This document shows, one piece after another, positions 8,767 through 17,180 of a DNA stretch of 64,000 nt; the stretch's first letter is position 1; every line of letters starts with the position of its first letter. A model generated the notes under the pieces. The model saw nothing but the letters and a program-made list of their open reading frames with translations, did no database searches and was not told the origin of the DNA. The stretch is from CAYZJV01 sp049310885. GTDB lineage: Bacteria > Spirochaetota > Spirochaetia > Sphaerochaetales > Sphaerochaetaceae. A program made the position numbers and the translations under genes. Location: assembly GCF_049310885.1 (NCBI RefSeq), contig NZ_JBMDYO010000001.1:434001-498000 (forward strand), given 5' to 3'.

Positions 8767-10092
8767 ATGGATAAAAGACATATATTTTTGATAGTTGGAA
8801 TGGTTACGCTTCTTTTCGTATTTGCTGGTTGCCAGAGTACAGCACAATCAGATTTATGGGATTTGGGAGACCGGGCGGATATGCCAGTCTCCAAACAGGG
8901 CTCTGTGCTTGAAATAGTATCACCAGACGAAGTCTTGGTAGAGGCATATGGACTCTACTATGGAGAAGGAAAATCCATAGCTTCGCAAAAACGAGACGTA
9001 GCAGAGCATGGTACCGAGAAGGCTTTGCTGGATGCGCGGAGAACGGCCATCCATGTACTCTTACTGGAGGGATCTGATCCCATCCTCGCCTCGGATCAGG
9101 AAAAAGCAGCCTTTCAGCGGGATAAAGAGTATTTCTACAGTCCTGACACCTTGCGACACTATATCACCTATGAAGATACACTTTTTACATCTAGACTCCT
9201 TATCGAAGATTCCACCGGAATCAGAGTCTCTAAACGTTTCAAGGTGAACAAGGAGAGACTCCTAGAGGATCTGGCATACCGCCGAATAATAGTAGCAAGA
9301 GATGTTCTCATGGAAAGCATAGGGAATCCTATAATCATGGTTATGCCGAATGCCGAAACGAATCAAAGCCCCCTGGATATCCTTGCAGCTGATCCCATAG
9401 CACGACAATCATCAACTATAATCCAGAGCTATCTCACATCGAAAGGATACGAGGTGGTCACCCCAGAGCAATCCGGGGAAATTGCGAATCTCATAACGAC
9501 GCAACAGAGTCTTAATGGAGGATATCCCGACTTCTCCTACCAACTAGCTCTCACTATTGGAAGCGATATTTATTTGACATTCACCGGTTACAGTGAAGAA
9601 TCCTCCTTGGACACTACCCGTTATATTGCGACACTCAATATCTATGAAACAACGACAGCTAGACTACTCGGTTCTGAAACAGGGTATAGCAAAGGCAGGA
9701 AAGGGGATGTGGGAGTCTCTGTGGAAGAGGCTTACAACGATGCCATCGATAGAGCGCTCACCCGAGTTATGAATTATTGGAAGGAAGATGTGGAGAAGGG
9801 AATCCAGTATAAGGTAATCGTCAGCCTTACCCCAGGTCTAGACTCCTTCGATATTGATACGATTCACCTCTCCTTCTTGGATGCGGTTGATGAAATTGCC
9901 GTTAATTCCCGGGAATTGATACTCACCGATGAGACTATAGACTTCCTTATATGGGTAGACCCAAAACGCTACGATAGACCGTTGAGAGTCTATCAAGCAC
10001 TCAAAGAGGCTTTCGAACAAGGAGGGTCCTCAGCTGTGATGGGTCGGTCCTCCATAAATCGAAAGCTGATGCAACTGACCATCGAGTATTGA
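8767..10092 (+). CDS. Lipoprotein of unknown function (possible FlgT/CsgG-like fold)
   Basis: Start set at 8767 because AGGAG lies eight bases upstream and the product then begins with a good lipoprotein signal (lipobox FVFAGC near residue 20). The ATG at 8749 has no ribosome site. The 441-residue protein has an N-terminal region with alanine-rich helices, then alternating strands and helices (IIMVMPNAET, IIQSYLTSKGYEVVTPEQ, GSDIYLTFTGYSEE), a pattern resembling CsgG/FlgT-type periplasmic modules. That resemblance is impressionistic. It lies between a secreted protein and an LPP20 lipoprotein in one operon. Confidence 0.78.
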   Translation: MDKRHIFLIVGMVTLLFVFAGCQSTAQSDLWDLGDRADMPVSKQGSVLEIVSPDEVLVEAYGLYYGEGKSIASQKRDVAEHGTEKALLDARRTAIHVLLLEGSDPILASDQEKAAFQRDKEYFYSPDTLRHYITYEDTLFTSRLLIEDSTGIRVSKRFKVNKERLLEDLAYRRIIVARDVLMESIGNPIIMVMPNAETNQSPLDILAADPIARQSSTIIQSYLTSKGYEVVTPEQSGEIANLITTQQSLNGGYPDFSYQLALTIGSDIYLTFTGYSEESSLDTTRYIATLNIYETTTARLLGSETGYSKGRKGDVGVSVEEAYNDAIDRALTRVMNYWKEDVEKGIQYKVIVSLTPGLDSFDIDTIHLSFLDAVDEIAVNSRELILTDETIDFLIWVDPKRYDRPLRVYQALKEAFEQGGSSAVMGRSSINRKLMQLTIEY

Positions 10093-10111
10093 GAACAAGG
10101 AGACTCCTCTC

Positions 10112-11524
10112 ATGAAGAAAATCCTGTATCCAGCTATCGTAATGATATCGGTACTATCCTTTGCGTTCCTCGGATGTGCAACAACTCCACCCGTTCAGCA
10201 GGCAGCATCTTCGCAGGTAACTGCATCCTCGGGAATCCCCGAATGGTATCTATCAGGAAGTCTTCCCGGGTTTGGTGTTGAAACGTATATTGTAGGAATT
10301 GGGGAGGCATCGAACCTTGACGATGCCATAGCGGAAGCTCAGGCGATGATCGGAGGACAACTGAAGGTATCAGTAGAGTCTACCGTCGAATCCTTCAGAA
10401 AAGAGACGAATAGCGGAGGAGAACTTGATTTCTTCGAAACCTTTTCTGAGAGCTCAAGTATCACGGTAAGCGAGACCCTCAAAGGTTCGCGTATCATCGA
10501 ACAGGAGATGATCGATGGCACCTACTACGTCTTTGCTGCTCTCCATATCCAGAGCTATATATCCCAGCTGCTGTTGGATCTTGATGGGTTAGGAGAACAG
10601 ACAGCCAACCAACTCGCTGAGGCACACAGGGCTATCGGACAGGGTTTAGTTTTCGTATCCATGGAACATTATCGAAATGCCTATGACTTGATTGTGCAAT
10701 ACTACACAAAACGATCGTATCTGGAAGCGCTTGCTCCTCATAGAGTTCCCCGAGGAACCATCGGTGCTTCTGAATTAGTCTCTGAAATCCGCTCAATGTT
10801 AGGTTCCCTGCAACTTATTGTTGCAGCAGGCGATAACCAGAATGCACCTTTGGGAACCACATTGGAACATCCTATAGACTTCCAAGTGCTCTATCAGTCA
10901 AAGTCAGGCGATCACATACCAGTATCCCGTATCCCCGTTACACTGAGAGCTGAAGATAAATCCTCTATTGGGAGAAAAGCTACAGATGCACGAGGTATTG
11001 CCTCATTTATGGTCCACGCCGTCCCATTACAAAACGGAAGAGGCAGTGTCGTAGCAACCATTGACATGTATGCAATCATGGGTGAATTCGCTTCCTCAGT
11101 CGGAAGACCGGAGGCAATTGCCCGATACTCGATCATCGAACCTCCCCAGAGACAGCATCTTGAGATCATGCTGCTCGATACCGAAGGTAAGCGGATGGAG
11201 AGTCTTGAACGGACTGTAGGTCGGGATTTGGGAGATTTAGGTTTCTCTGTCTCTCCAGGTGAGTCGGAATGGATTCTCCAAGGAACATGTTTTGTAGCCT
11301 CCCAACAGGAACTTTCCAGCTATCAAGGAACCCAATTTGTCGTGTCCGTTGAGTTGGAGTTGAAAATGGTCCATAAGCAGAGTGGGAATAGTAGTGCCAG
11401 CAGGATCATCAACGGTAGTGGTATGAGCACAAAAGACTTCGTGGATGCAACCAAGATGGCGTGCGCGAGAATACGCATAGACAAGAAAGATATCTCAGCC
11501 TTGGTCGCAGGGATGGTATACTGA
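10112..11524 (+). CDS. LPP20-type lipoprotein
   Basis: The 470-residue product has a lipoprotein signal with lipobox FLGCA near residue 21. Residues 40-165 fit the LPP20 pattern: IPEWYLSGS, then YIVGIGEASNLDDAIAEA, a run of alternating polar and small residues, and a TYYVFAAL strand. A middle segment (about 230-330) looks like an immunoglobulin-type beta domain. The last 120 residues contain a WILQG strand and long helices. The start has AAGGAG upstream and follows the previous gene by 19 bases. Its stop lies only four bases from the stop of the convergent phosphate transporter, with no terminator visible between them. Confidence 0.82.
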   Translation: MKKILYPAIVMISVLSFAFLGCATTPPVQQAASSQVTASSGIPEWYLSGSLPGFGVETYIVGIGEASNLDDAIAEAQAMIGGQLKVSVESTVESFRKETNSGGELDFFETFSESSSITVSETLKGSRIIEQEMIDGTYYVFAALHIQSYISQLLLDLDGLGEQTANQLAEAHRAIGQGLVFVSMEHYRNAYDLIVQYYTKRSYLEALAPHRVPRGTIGASELVSEIRSMLGSLQLIVAAGDNQNAPLGTTLEHPIDFQVLYQSKSGDHIPVSRIPVTLRAEDKSSIGRKATDARGIASFMVHAVPLQNGRGSVVATIDMYAIMGEFASSVGRPEAIARYSIIEPPQRQHLEIMLLDTEGKRMESLERTVGRDLGDLGFSVSPGESEWILQGTCFVASQQELSSYQGTQFVVSVELELKMVHKQSGNSSASRIINGSGMSTKDFVDATKMACARIRIDKKDISALVAGMVY

Positions 11525-11528
11525 GACG

Positions 11529-12572
11529 CTAAAGAACCGGTTGCATGAATACATTCTGCATGAAAAATAGAAGAAGGTAGCTACTTGCAGCCGACATAAG
11601 TGGTGTCGCGACCCAGCCGATGGCAATCTTCCCCAAAAGACGATAGTTAATGATTCGCCATCCGCCTTTCACAAACCCGATACCCAATACAGCGCCTACG
11701 CAGGCTTGTGATTGGGAGACGGGAATGAGTGGTATCGGTGGCAAGCCTATCGAAATGAATAAATCTGAAAGAGCAGTGGATGAAAAAACAAACAGGACCA
11801 TTGCGGTTGCCAACACAACAACGAACGCGGAGATAGGTGAGAGTTTGAAAATATTGTTACCTACAGTCATCATAACCCGCTTCGAATAGGTAACTACCCC
11901 AACCGCTATTGCCAAGCCACCAAGCAAATAGAGCTGTTGTTCTCCGGAGAGTGAGACAAACGCAATTTGCCTTGTCGGCAAATCGATAGCTTGAATGAAC
12001 ACCCCCATGACATTGGCAATATTATTGGCTCCGAGGGCATAGGCTCCAAAAGCTCCCGCAATTAGCAACCCTCCTCTAGTATAACGATCAAGCAAAAGAA
12101 GGTGGATAGTGGAGTTGTTCACAATCCGTCTCACGAGGAGAAACAGAAGTGCAGCGAAGATCCCTGCTAGGATAGGGCCAAAAATCCATGTACCAACGAT
12201 TTTTGAGAGAACGCTCAATTCGGTATGACTTCCTGTATAGATATTCCAACCAACGATTGCACCAACTATAGCTTGTGAAGTAGATACGGGAAGTCCAGAC
12301 TTCGTCATCAACAGAACTGTAATTGCTGCACAGAAGGAGAGTATGAATGCTCCAGGCAATTGCCCGACGGTTCCCAATGCCCCGAGTCCATGAGAAGCTC
12401 CACTACCACCTACGACTGCTCCGATAATCACAAAAAGGCTGCTGATAATTGCAGCCGTCCTGAATCTGACCATCTTGGTACCAACAGCTGTACCAAAAAT
12501 ATTTGCTGCATCATTTGCTCCCAAAGACCATCCCATGAACAAGGCACTTGAGAGAAATACCAGACCTCCCAT
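11529..12572 (-). CDS. pit: PiT-family inorganic phosphate transporter
   Basis: This 347-residue membrane protein has the duplicated PiT signature: GANDAANIFGTAVGTKM near residue 19 and GANNIANVMGVFIQA near 180, each in an inverted half of the protein. PiT carriers move metal-phosphate complexes with protons or sodium. Its AGGAGG overlaps the end of the upstream DUF47 gene, eight bases away, so translation of the pair is probably coupled. This transporter-DUF47 pairing is the common bacterial arrangement in which the DUF47 protein modulates the carrier. The convergent lipoprotein gene ends four bases from its stop. Confidence 0.93.
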   Translation of the reverse strand: MGGLVFLSSALFMGWSLGANDAANIFGTAVGTKMVRFRTAAIISSLFVIIGAVVGGSGASHGLGALGTVGQLPGAFILSFCAAITVLLMTKSGLPVSTSQAIVGAIVGWNIYTGSHTELSVLSKIVGTWIFGPILAGIFAALLFLLVRRIVNNSTIHLLLLDRYTRGGLLIAGAFGAYALGANNIANVMGVFIQAIDLPTRQIAFVSLSGEQQLYLLGGLAIAVGVVTYSKRVMMTVGNNIFKLSPISAFVVVLATAMVLFVFSSTALSDLFISIGLPPIPLIPVSQSQACVGAVLGIGFVKGGWRIINYRLLGKIAIGWVATPLMSAASSYLLLFFMQNVFMQPVL

Positions 12573-12580
12573 AAATCCTC

Positions 12581-13246
12581 CTATATCATCCGCTTGACAG
12601 CGTAGACCAAGAGGTTTTTGGAAATATCCTCAGAGATATCCGAAAGAATAGCAATCCGATTGCAAAAGTCACGAATCTGCATCTTTATCGCGAGGTCGGT
12701 GATTTCTGGACAATTGAAGAGATGCCTTATTACACCCTCTTCAAGGGCATCGACCTCTTTTTCATAGAATTCGACTCGATAGACATGCTCTTCCACAAGT
12801 TTTGTTTGATTGAACAAAGCCCTTACAGCCAACATAAGTGACTCAACCGCCTTCGTGGAATATTCACTCATTAACAAGATTTTATCCCGAACAGACTCCG
12901 GGAAATCGGGATTCTCCAATGAAAGTTCGAGCAATAGACGTTTTATATAGTCGAGGATATCGTCTAGATCATCCATAAGCATATACACATCGCCACGGGT
13001 ATCGGGAATCAACATGAAGGCATAAAGCTTGTATTTGATATCCTTGAGTTCCTTATCACCATTACGTTCGATTTCAGTAACCTTATGGATCCTCTCCTTG
13101 AATGATTCGCAGCGTCCTTCCAGATAGTCTTTCATAGCTTCACCAAAATGAAGGCTTGCAGCGGTTATCTGCTCAAGATAGCCCTCGATATCATCCATGA
13201 GCTCCTTGCTCCTATTGGTGAAAATCTGCATATTTTTACCTTTCAT
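12581..13246 (-). CDS. DUF47 (PhoU-like) phosphate-transport accessory protein
   Basis: The 221-residue all-helical protein belongs to the DUF47/PhoU-like group. Acidic metal-binding clusters characteristic of that fold are visible (MDDLDDILDYIKR near residue 95, EKEVDALEEGVIRHLF near 158). Such proteins bind iron or manganese clusters and regulate the neighbouring PiT carrier. The start at 13246 has GGAGG seven bases upstream. It is the first gene of a two-gene operon with the transporter. Confidence 0.9.
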   Translation of the reverse strand: MKGKNMQIFTNRSKELMDDIEGYLEQITAASLHFGEAMKDYLEGRCESFKERIHKVTEIERNGDKELKDIKYKLYAFMLIPDTRGDVYMLMDDLDDILDYIKRLLLELSLENPDFPESVRDKILLMSEYSTKAVESLMLAVRALFNQTKLVEEHVYRVEFYEKEVDALEEGVIRHLFNCPEITDLAIKMQIRDFCNRIAILSDISEDISKNLLVYAVKRMI

Positions 13247-13269
13247 GCGAAATCCTCCGTATCATACCC

Positions 13270-13318
13270 CATGCTTGGTATAGCATGTCATGATACCAAC
13301 AGATCTTATGAAAAGCAA
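13270..13318 (-). promoter_or_regulatory. Promoter with overlapping inverted repeat, phosphate-transport operon
   Basis: Minus-strand TTGCTT (13313-13318), a 17-base spacer and TATCAT (13290-13295). Just downstream of the -10, CATGCT and AGCATG (13270-13275 and 13282-13287) form a perfect inverted repeat over the expected transcript start, a good position for a repressor. A second repeat GGTAT/ATACC (13277-13281, 13293-13297) overlaps it. Confidence 0.5.
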
Positions 13319-13402
13319 ACAATGTCTTACAGAAACTCTAGTCCATGGTTACTGAGAAAACTCAAACCTGTGGTTCAACTTCTATATCCTATTCATCAAG
13401 CT

Positions 13403-14320
13403 TCAGGGGAGATAATGTAATGCTCTATCCAACAGATTCCAGAATCTGTCAGTATCGGCATCGACTCCTACCGAGACTCTCCCATTTTCGGTCTTCGGAC
13501 CGGCATGGGTCTTCCCGTAAGTTTGACTATCGTGTAGTTCCACATGGATATCGTGTTTTTCAAGGGTAAATATTGAAGGGTCTGCAACAAATGCAACGCA
13601 ACAGGGATCATGCATAGCTGGATACTCGCTTCCATGGAGTCGATATGCACTTCGGTAGTTATCCATGGATGCATTGAACATTGCAGCGGTTTTTGTGTTC
13701 ATGCTTGCAAAACGCTTTTCCTGGGTAGCATCCAGTCGAACTTTCAATGTGACATCAAGACCCATCATGACCAAAGGTGCTCCACTGGAGAATACTATCT
13801 CAGCAGCTTCGGGATCAGCGAACATATTGAATTCTGCATAAGGAGTCCTGTTCCCCTTTCCCATGGAACCTCCCATACATACAATACTCTCTACAAGATT
13901 CGGTAATCGGGGTTCCAACCGAATTGCCATGGCGATATCGGTCAGCGGCCCAGTAGGGACCAGTGTTATCTCATGGGGATTAGCAAGTACGGTATCTATT
14001 ATGAACTGTACACCATGTCTCTTCTCTGCTTGTTTCGAGAGAGGCGGGAAAACGGGTCCGTCCAGACCGGTCTTACCGTGGATATCCCCCCCTAAGAATT
14101 GGTCACGAAGAAGAGGACGATCCATTCCCGCAAAAACGGGTGCAGGCTCCCCAATCAAATCACACACGTGAAGTGTATTGAGTAGAGCCTTTTCCAGTAT
14201 CTGATTACCAGAGACTGCGACAAGGCCCATCAATTCTATCTCTTGAAGACCGGATGCCATGACAATGGCTACCATATCATCATGACCGGTATCCACATCG
14301 AGAATAATTTTCTTGGCCAT
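13403..14320 (-). CDS. Inosine-uridine preferring nucleoside hydrolase family protein
   Basis: This 305-residue enzyme carries the calcium-binding signature DVDTGHDD at residues 8-15. It also has the conserved VPTGPLTDIAMAI near 120 and the second metal/active-site segment with HDP near 230. The family hydrolyses the N-glycosidic bond of nucleosides to free base and ribose. The length is normal (about 310). GGGGAGG lies eight bases before the ATG. It stands alone between the phosphate operon and the SHOCT pair. Substrate preference cannot be decided from the sequence. Confidence 0.92.
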   Translation of the reverse strand: MAKKIILDVDTGHDDMVAIVMASGLQEIELMGLVAVSGNQILEKALLNTLHVCDLIGEPAPVFAGMDRPLLRDQFLGGDIHGKTGLDGPVFPPLSKQAEKRHGVQFIIDTVLANPHEITLVPTGPLTDIAMAIRLEPRLPNLVESIVCMGGSMGKGNRTPYAEFNMFADPEAAEIVFSSGAPLVMMGLDVTLKVRLDATQEKRFASMNTKTAAMFNASMDNYRSAYRLHGSEYPAMHDPCCVAFVADPSIFTLEKHDIHVELHDSQTYGKTHAGPKTENGRVSVGVDADTDRFWNLLDRALHYLP

Positions 14321-14401
14321 ATACAGTACCTCCCCAGCTTAGAACTAAGCATAGTCACTAGTATGCCAAGGAGGCCACTTCTCCACAACCGAAAAAATTG
14401 G

Positions 14402-14674
14402 CTAGCGCAAGTCCCGTTTCATTTTTTCATAGGTTTCGCTGTCGATTTCACCATTGGCATACCGTTTATTCACTATGGAAAGTGCTTCATCCGATGTGCT
14501 TTTCCCTTGGGATGATCTCTTGGAGAGACTTACCGCAAGGAGGACAATCAACGTAATTCCGATCAATACCAAAGCAATCATCAGCCCACGGCTCCACCAG
14601 TCAGTGCCCAAGAAGCCACACCAACGAGAACCGAATCTACCTACATTTCCATAACCAAAATATGAACCATACAT
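14402..14674 (-). CDS. Small membrane protein with C-terminal SHOCT domain
   Basis: This 90-residue protein has a Gly/Trp/Tyr-rich N-terminus, one transmembrane helix (about residues 30-50) and a C-terminal SHOCT motif (ALSIVNKRYANGEIDSETYEKM). SHOCT is a short oligomerisation or anchoring module found at the ends of many bacterial proteins. CGGAGG lies before the ATG. It follows another SHOCT micro-protein by 14 bases, so both are probably made together and may associate. Function unknown. Confidence 0.85.
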   Translation of the reverse strand: MYGSYFGYGNVGRFGSRWCGFLGTDWWSRGLMIALVLIGITLIVLLAVSLSKRSSQGKSTSDEALSIVNKRYANGEIDSETYEKMKRDLR

Positions 14675-14688
14675 ATGTTACCTCCGTA

Positions 14689-14877
14689 TCAACTTTTTAA
14701 TTCATCTCTCATTCGGATATACGTATCCCGATCAATAGAACCTTCCGCATAGCGTTTCTTGAGGATAGCCATCGGATCGTCTTCTTTTTGTTCGGAAACG
14801 CGCCTACCACCATGAGAATCTGGCCGCAAAAGAATATACACAATAACGGCAATCACAATGATACCTAAAAACATCAT
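14689..14877 (-). CDS. SHOCT-domain micro-protein
   Basis: The 62 residues comprise one N-terminal transmembrane helix (residues 2-17) and a SHOCT motif (AILKKRYAEGSIDRDTY). GGAGGTAGGAT precedes the double ATG. The leader immediately upstream contains a CCCCC-TGT-GGGGG palindrome. Similar small SHOCT proteins often sit near metal-response genes, but no metal gene is adjacent here. Confidence 0.82.
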   Translation of the reverse strand: MMFLGIIVIAVIVYILLRPDSHGGRRVSEQKEDDPMAILKKRYAEGSIDRDTYIRMRDELKS

Positions 14878-14891
14878 ATCCTACCTCCCTC

Positions 14892-14904
14892 CCCCCTGTG
14901 GGGG
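14892..14904. promoter_or_regulatory. C5-N3-G5 palindrome upstream of the SHOCT pair
   Basis: CCCCC (14892-14896) and GGGGG (14900-14904) are separated by TGT and flanked by TATAAC on one side. It resembles the GC-rich core of CsoR/copper operators. It could equally be an RNA hairpin next to the ribosome site. Confidence 0.35.
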
Positions 14905-14988
14905 TATAACCAAAGGTTCTCAAATTATACTCACTACGTCTAGAGTAAACCGGATTTCTTTACCCAATCTTTATCTGAATCGACTCCC

Positions 14989-15017
14989 TTGCTTTTTACG
15001 ACATAGCTTCGTAAGAT
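14989..15017 (+). promoter_or_regulatory. Promoter of the aldo/keto reductase operon
   Basis: TTGCTT (14989-14994), a 17-base spacer and TAAGAT (15012-15017). The transcript would begin near 15024, before GGAGGT and the ATG at 15047. Confidence 0.5.
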
Positions 15018-15046
15018 TACCTATCACCAAATATGGAGGTAACTAC

Positions 15047-16030
15047 ATGCGCAATAGAGCTTTTGGATCGAACAATACTATGGTATCCGAAGTTGGCCTT
15101 GGTACATGGCAAATAGGCGGCTCTTGGGGAACCGTAGAGGATGCTACCGCGATGGAAATACTCCATACCGCAGCAGAAGCAGGAATAACATTCTTCGATA
15201 CTGCAGATGTTTATGGTGATGGTAGAAGCGAACAGTTTATTGGGAAATTCCTTAAAGAACACCGTAGTAGCGTTTATATCGCATCCAAACTCGGCCGTAA
15301 TAGCAACCCCGGTTGGCCCGAAAACTTCACCAGAGAAACGATGATCCGGCATACCGAGAACTCTCTCTCCAGATTGGGAGTGGAACAACTGGATTTGATC
15401 CAACTCCACTGTATTCCTCAGGAGGTACTTGAGGATGGAACAGTATTCGATGTACTGCGGGACTTGAAAAAACAGGGGAAGATTGCGGACTTCGGCGCTA
15501 GCGTTGAGAGTGTCCAAGAGGGACAGATCTGCCTCAAACAAGAAGGTTTGGCTTCGTTACAAGTAATCTTTAATATTTACCGCCAAAAACTTATCACAGA
15601 ATTGTTCGATGATGCAAAACGACAGGGTGTCTCCATTATCGCAAGAGTTCCGCTTGCTAGTGGACTCCTCTCAGGTAAAATGGGGGAAAATACTACTTTT
15701 GCTCAGGATGACCATAGGAATTTCAATAGGGATGGAGCTGCATTCAACGTAGGAGAGACTTTCGCGGGGCTTCCGTTTGAAAAGGGAGTCGAACTTACCG
15801 AAGAACTATCGGCTTGGAAACCGGAAGGCATGAGCCTTGCCCAGATGGCGTTACGCTGGATACTCGACTATGATGCCGTCTCGGTAGTCATTCCTGGGGC
15901 GAGCCGACCCTCCCAAGTCTTGGACAATGCGGCAATTTCGGAACTCCCTCCCCTTTCTACCGAATTACACGCAAAGTTAGAGCAGTTCTATCTGGAAAAG
16001 GTCGCCAAACATATTCGAGGTCCCTATTGA
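15047..16030 (+). CDS. Aldo/keto reductase
   Basis: Start at 15047, supported by GGAGGT just upstream, gives 327 residues, normal for the family. The catalytic tetrad is visible: Asp and Tyr in DTADVYGDGRSEQ near residues 48-60, Lys in IASKLGR near 78, and His in LIQLHCIP near 118. The C-terminal NADPH site has VVIPGASRPSQV. It should reduce aldehydes or ketones with NADPH in the cytoplasm; the natural substrate is unknown. Its stop overlaps the TTG start of a chromate-transporter gene by four bases, so the three genes form one operon. Confidence 0.92.
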   Translation: MRNRAFGSNNTMVSEVGLGTWQIGGSWGTVEDATAMEILHTAAEAGITFFDTADVYGDGRSEQFIGKFLKEHRSSVYIASKLGRNSNPGWPENFTRETMIRHTENSLSRLGVEQLDLIQLHCIPQEVLEDGTVFDVLRDLKKQGKIADFGASVESVQEGQICLKQEGLASLQVIFNIYRQKLITELFDDAKRQGVSIIARVPLASGLLSGKMGENTTFAQDDHRNFNRDGAAFNVGETFAGLPFEKGVELTEELSAWKPEGMSLAQMALRWILDYDAVSVVIPGASRPSQVLDNAAISELPPLSTELHAKLEQFYLEKVAKHIRGPY

Positions 16031-16611
16031 CGCACGCAGACAAACAAAGGAGAGCTACACTCTTCTGGACCCTCTTTATAAAGACATTCACCCTCAGTGC
16101 ATTCACCGTTGGGGGTGGATATGTCATTGTTCCTCTAATGAGAAAGACTTTTGTCGATACATTGGGTTGGATTGAAGAGAAAGAGATGCTTGATCTGATC
16201 GCTATCGCACAATCCTCTCCCGGCCCCATTGCAGTAAACACCTCCATTCTTGTTGGGTATAAACTCAGTGGAGTTGCCGGCGCTCTAGTGACTCTGCTGG
16301 GAACCATACTCCCACCTCTCATCATTCTTACCATCTTTTCCTATATATACCATGCAATAAAAGACAACCTGATAATTCAAACCCTCTTCTTTGGTATGAG
16401 TATAGGTGTTGCAGTGGTAATTTTTGATGCAGTGACAACCATGACAAAGACCGTATTGGGACAAAAAAAATTCCTCCCAATCATCCTGATGATCTTGGCC
16501 TTCATCGTAACTCTCACGTTTGAATTGCACATTGTCTATATTTTACTTTCCTGCGCCATTGCCGGTATGATCGCGACATTGGTCGCTTCACATAAGGGAA
16601 AGAAAAGATGA
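16027..16611 (+). CDS. Chromate transporter family protein, first half (short CHR)
   Basis: The 194-residue membrane protein carries the CHR signature FTVGGGYVIVPLMRK near residue 25 and QSSPGPIAVNTSILVGYKL near 60. It is a single-domain short CHR protein. These occur as tandem pairs that replace the fused two-domain ChrA and are thought to act as heterodimers. The frame has no ATG in a suitable place. I take TTG at 16027, which overlaps the preceding stop and has GAGG six bases upstream. The physiological anion may be chromate, sulfate or something else. Confidence 0.85.
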   Translation: MTHADKQRRATLFWTLFIKTFTLSAFTVGGGYVIVPLMRKTFVDTLGWIEEKEMLDLIAIAQSSPGPIAVNTSILVGYKLSGVAGALVTLLGTILPPLIILTIFSYIYHAIKDNLIIQTLFFGMSIGVAVVIFDAVTTMTKTVLGQKKFLPIILMILAFIVTLTFELHIVYILLSCAIAGMIATLVASHKGKKR

Positions 16612-17180
16612 TGTATCTACAACTCTTCTGGAGTTTTATCCAAATTGGACTTTTGAGTTTTGGTGGTGGATATGCGGCATTGCCTTTGATCCAACAGCAG
16701 GTTGTGGTAGAACACAGTTGGCTTACCATCCAAGAATTTGCAGATGTCGTAACCATCTCTCAGATGACCCCAGGTCCGATAGCACTGAATGCCGCTTCTT
16801 TTGTCGGAACACAATTACTGGGCATTCCGGGAGCTATCATAGCGACACTGGGAAACGTTCTCCCCTCTCTGGTCATTGTACTCACCCTTGCGTGGTTCTA
16901 TTTCCGCTATAGGAACCTTCGTACTATCCAGGGAATGTTATATGGATTAAGACCCGCCGTAGTTGCGCTGATCGCGTCTGCAGGACTCAGTATTCTCTTC
17001 CTCGCGCTCTTCGGTACGACGCACATGCCCTCTACCGTACAAGACGTCTCATGGGTGGCTGTAACTCTTTTCGTCCTGGGATTCATCATAGTTCGTCGTT
17101 TCAGACCAAATCCTATCATGGTAATACTTGGAGCTGGTGTAGTCGTGGTAATCCTGCATGTATTGGGTATTCCTATCTAA
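16608..17180 (+). CDS. Chromate transporter family protein, second half (short CHR)
   Basis: This 190-residue partner of the preceding gene starts with ATG inside an ATGA overlap. It repeats the CHR signature (LLSFGGGYAALPLIQQQ near residue 12, SQMTPGPIALNAASFVGTQL near 47) and has several transmembrane helices. It ends by overlapping the 3' end of the convergent diguanylate cyclase by eight bases. The two halves should assemble into one transporter. Confidence 0.88.
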   Translation: MMYLQLFWSFIQIGLLSFGGGYAALPLIQQQVVVEHSWLTIQEFADVVTISQMTPGPIALNAASFVGTQLLGIPGAIIATLGNVLPSLVIVLTLAWFYFRYRNLRTIQGMLYGLRPAVVALIASAGLSILFLALFGTTHMPSTVQDVSWVAVTLFVLGFIIVRRFRPNPIMVILGAGVVVVILHVLGIPI

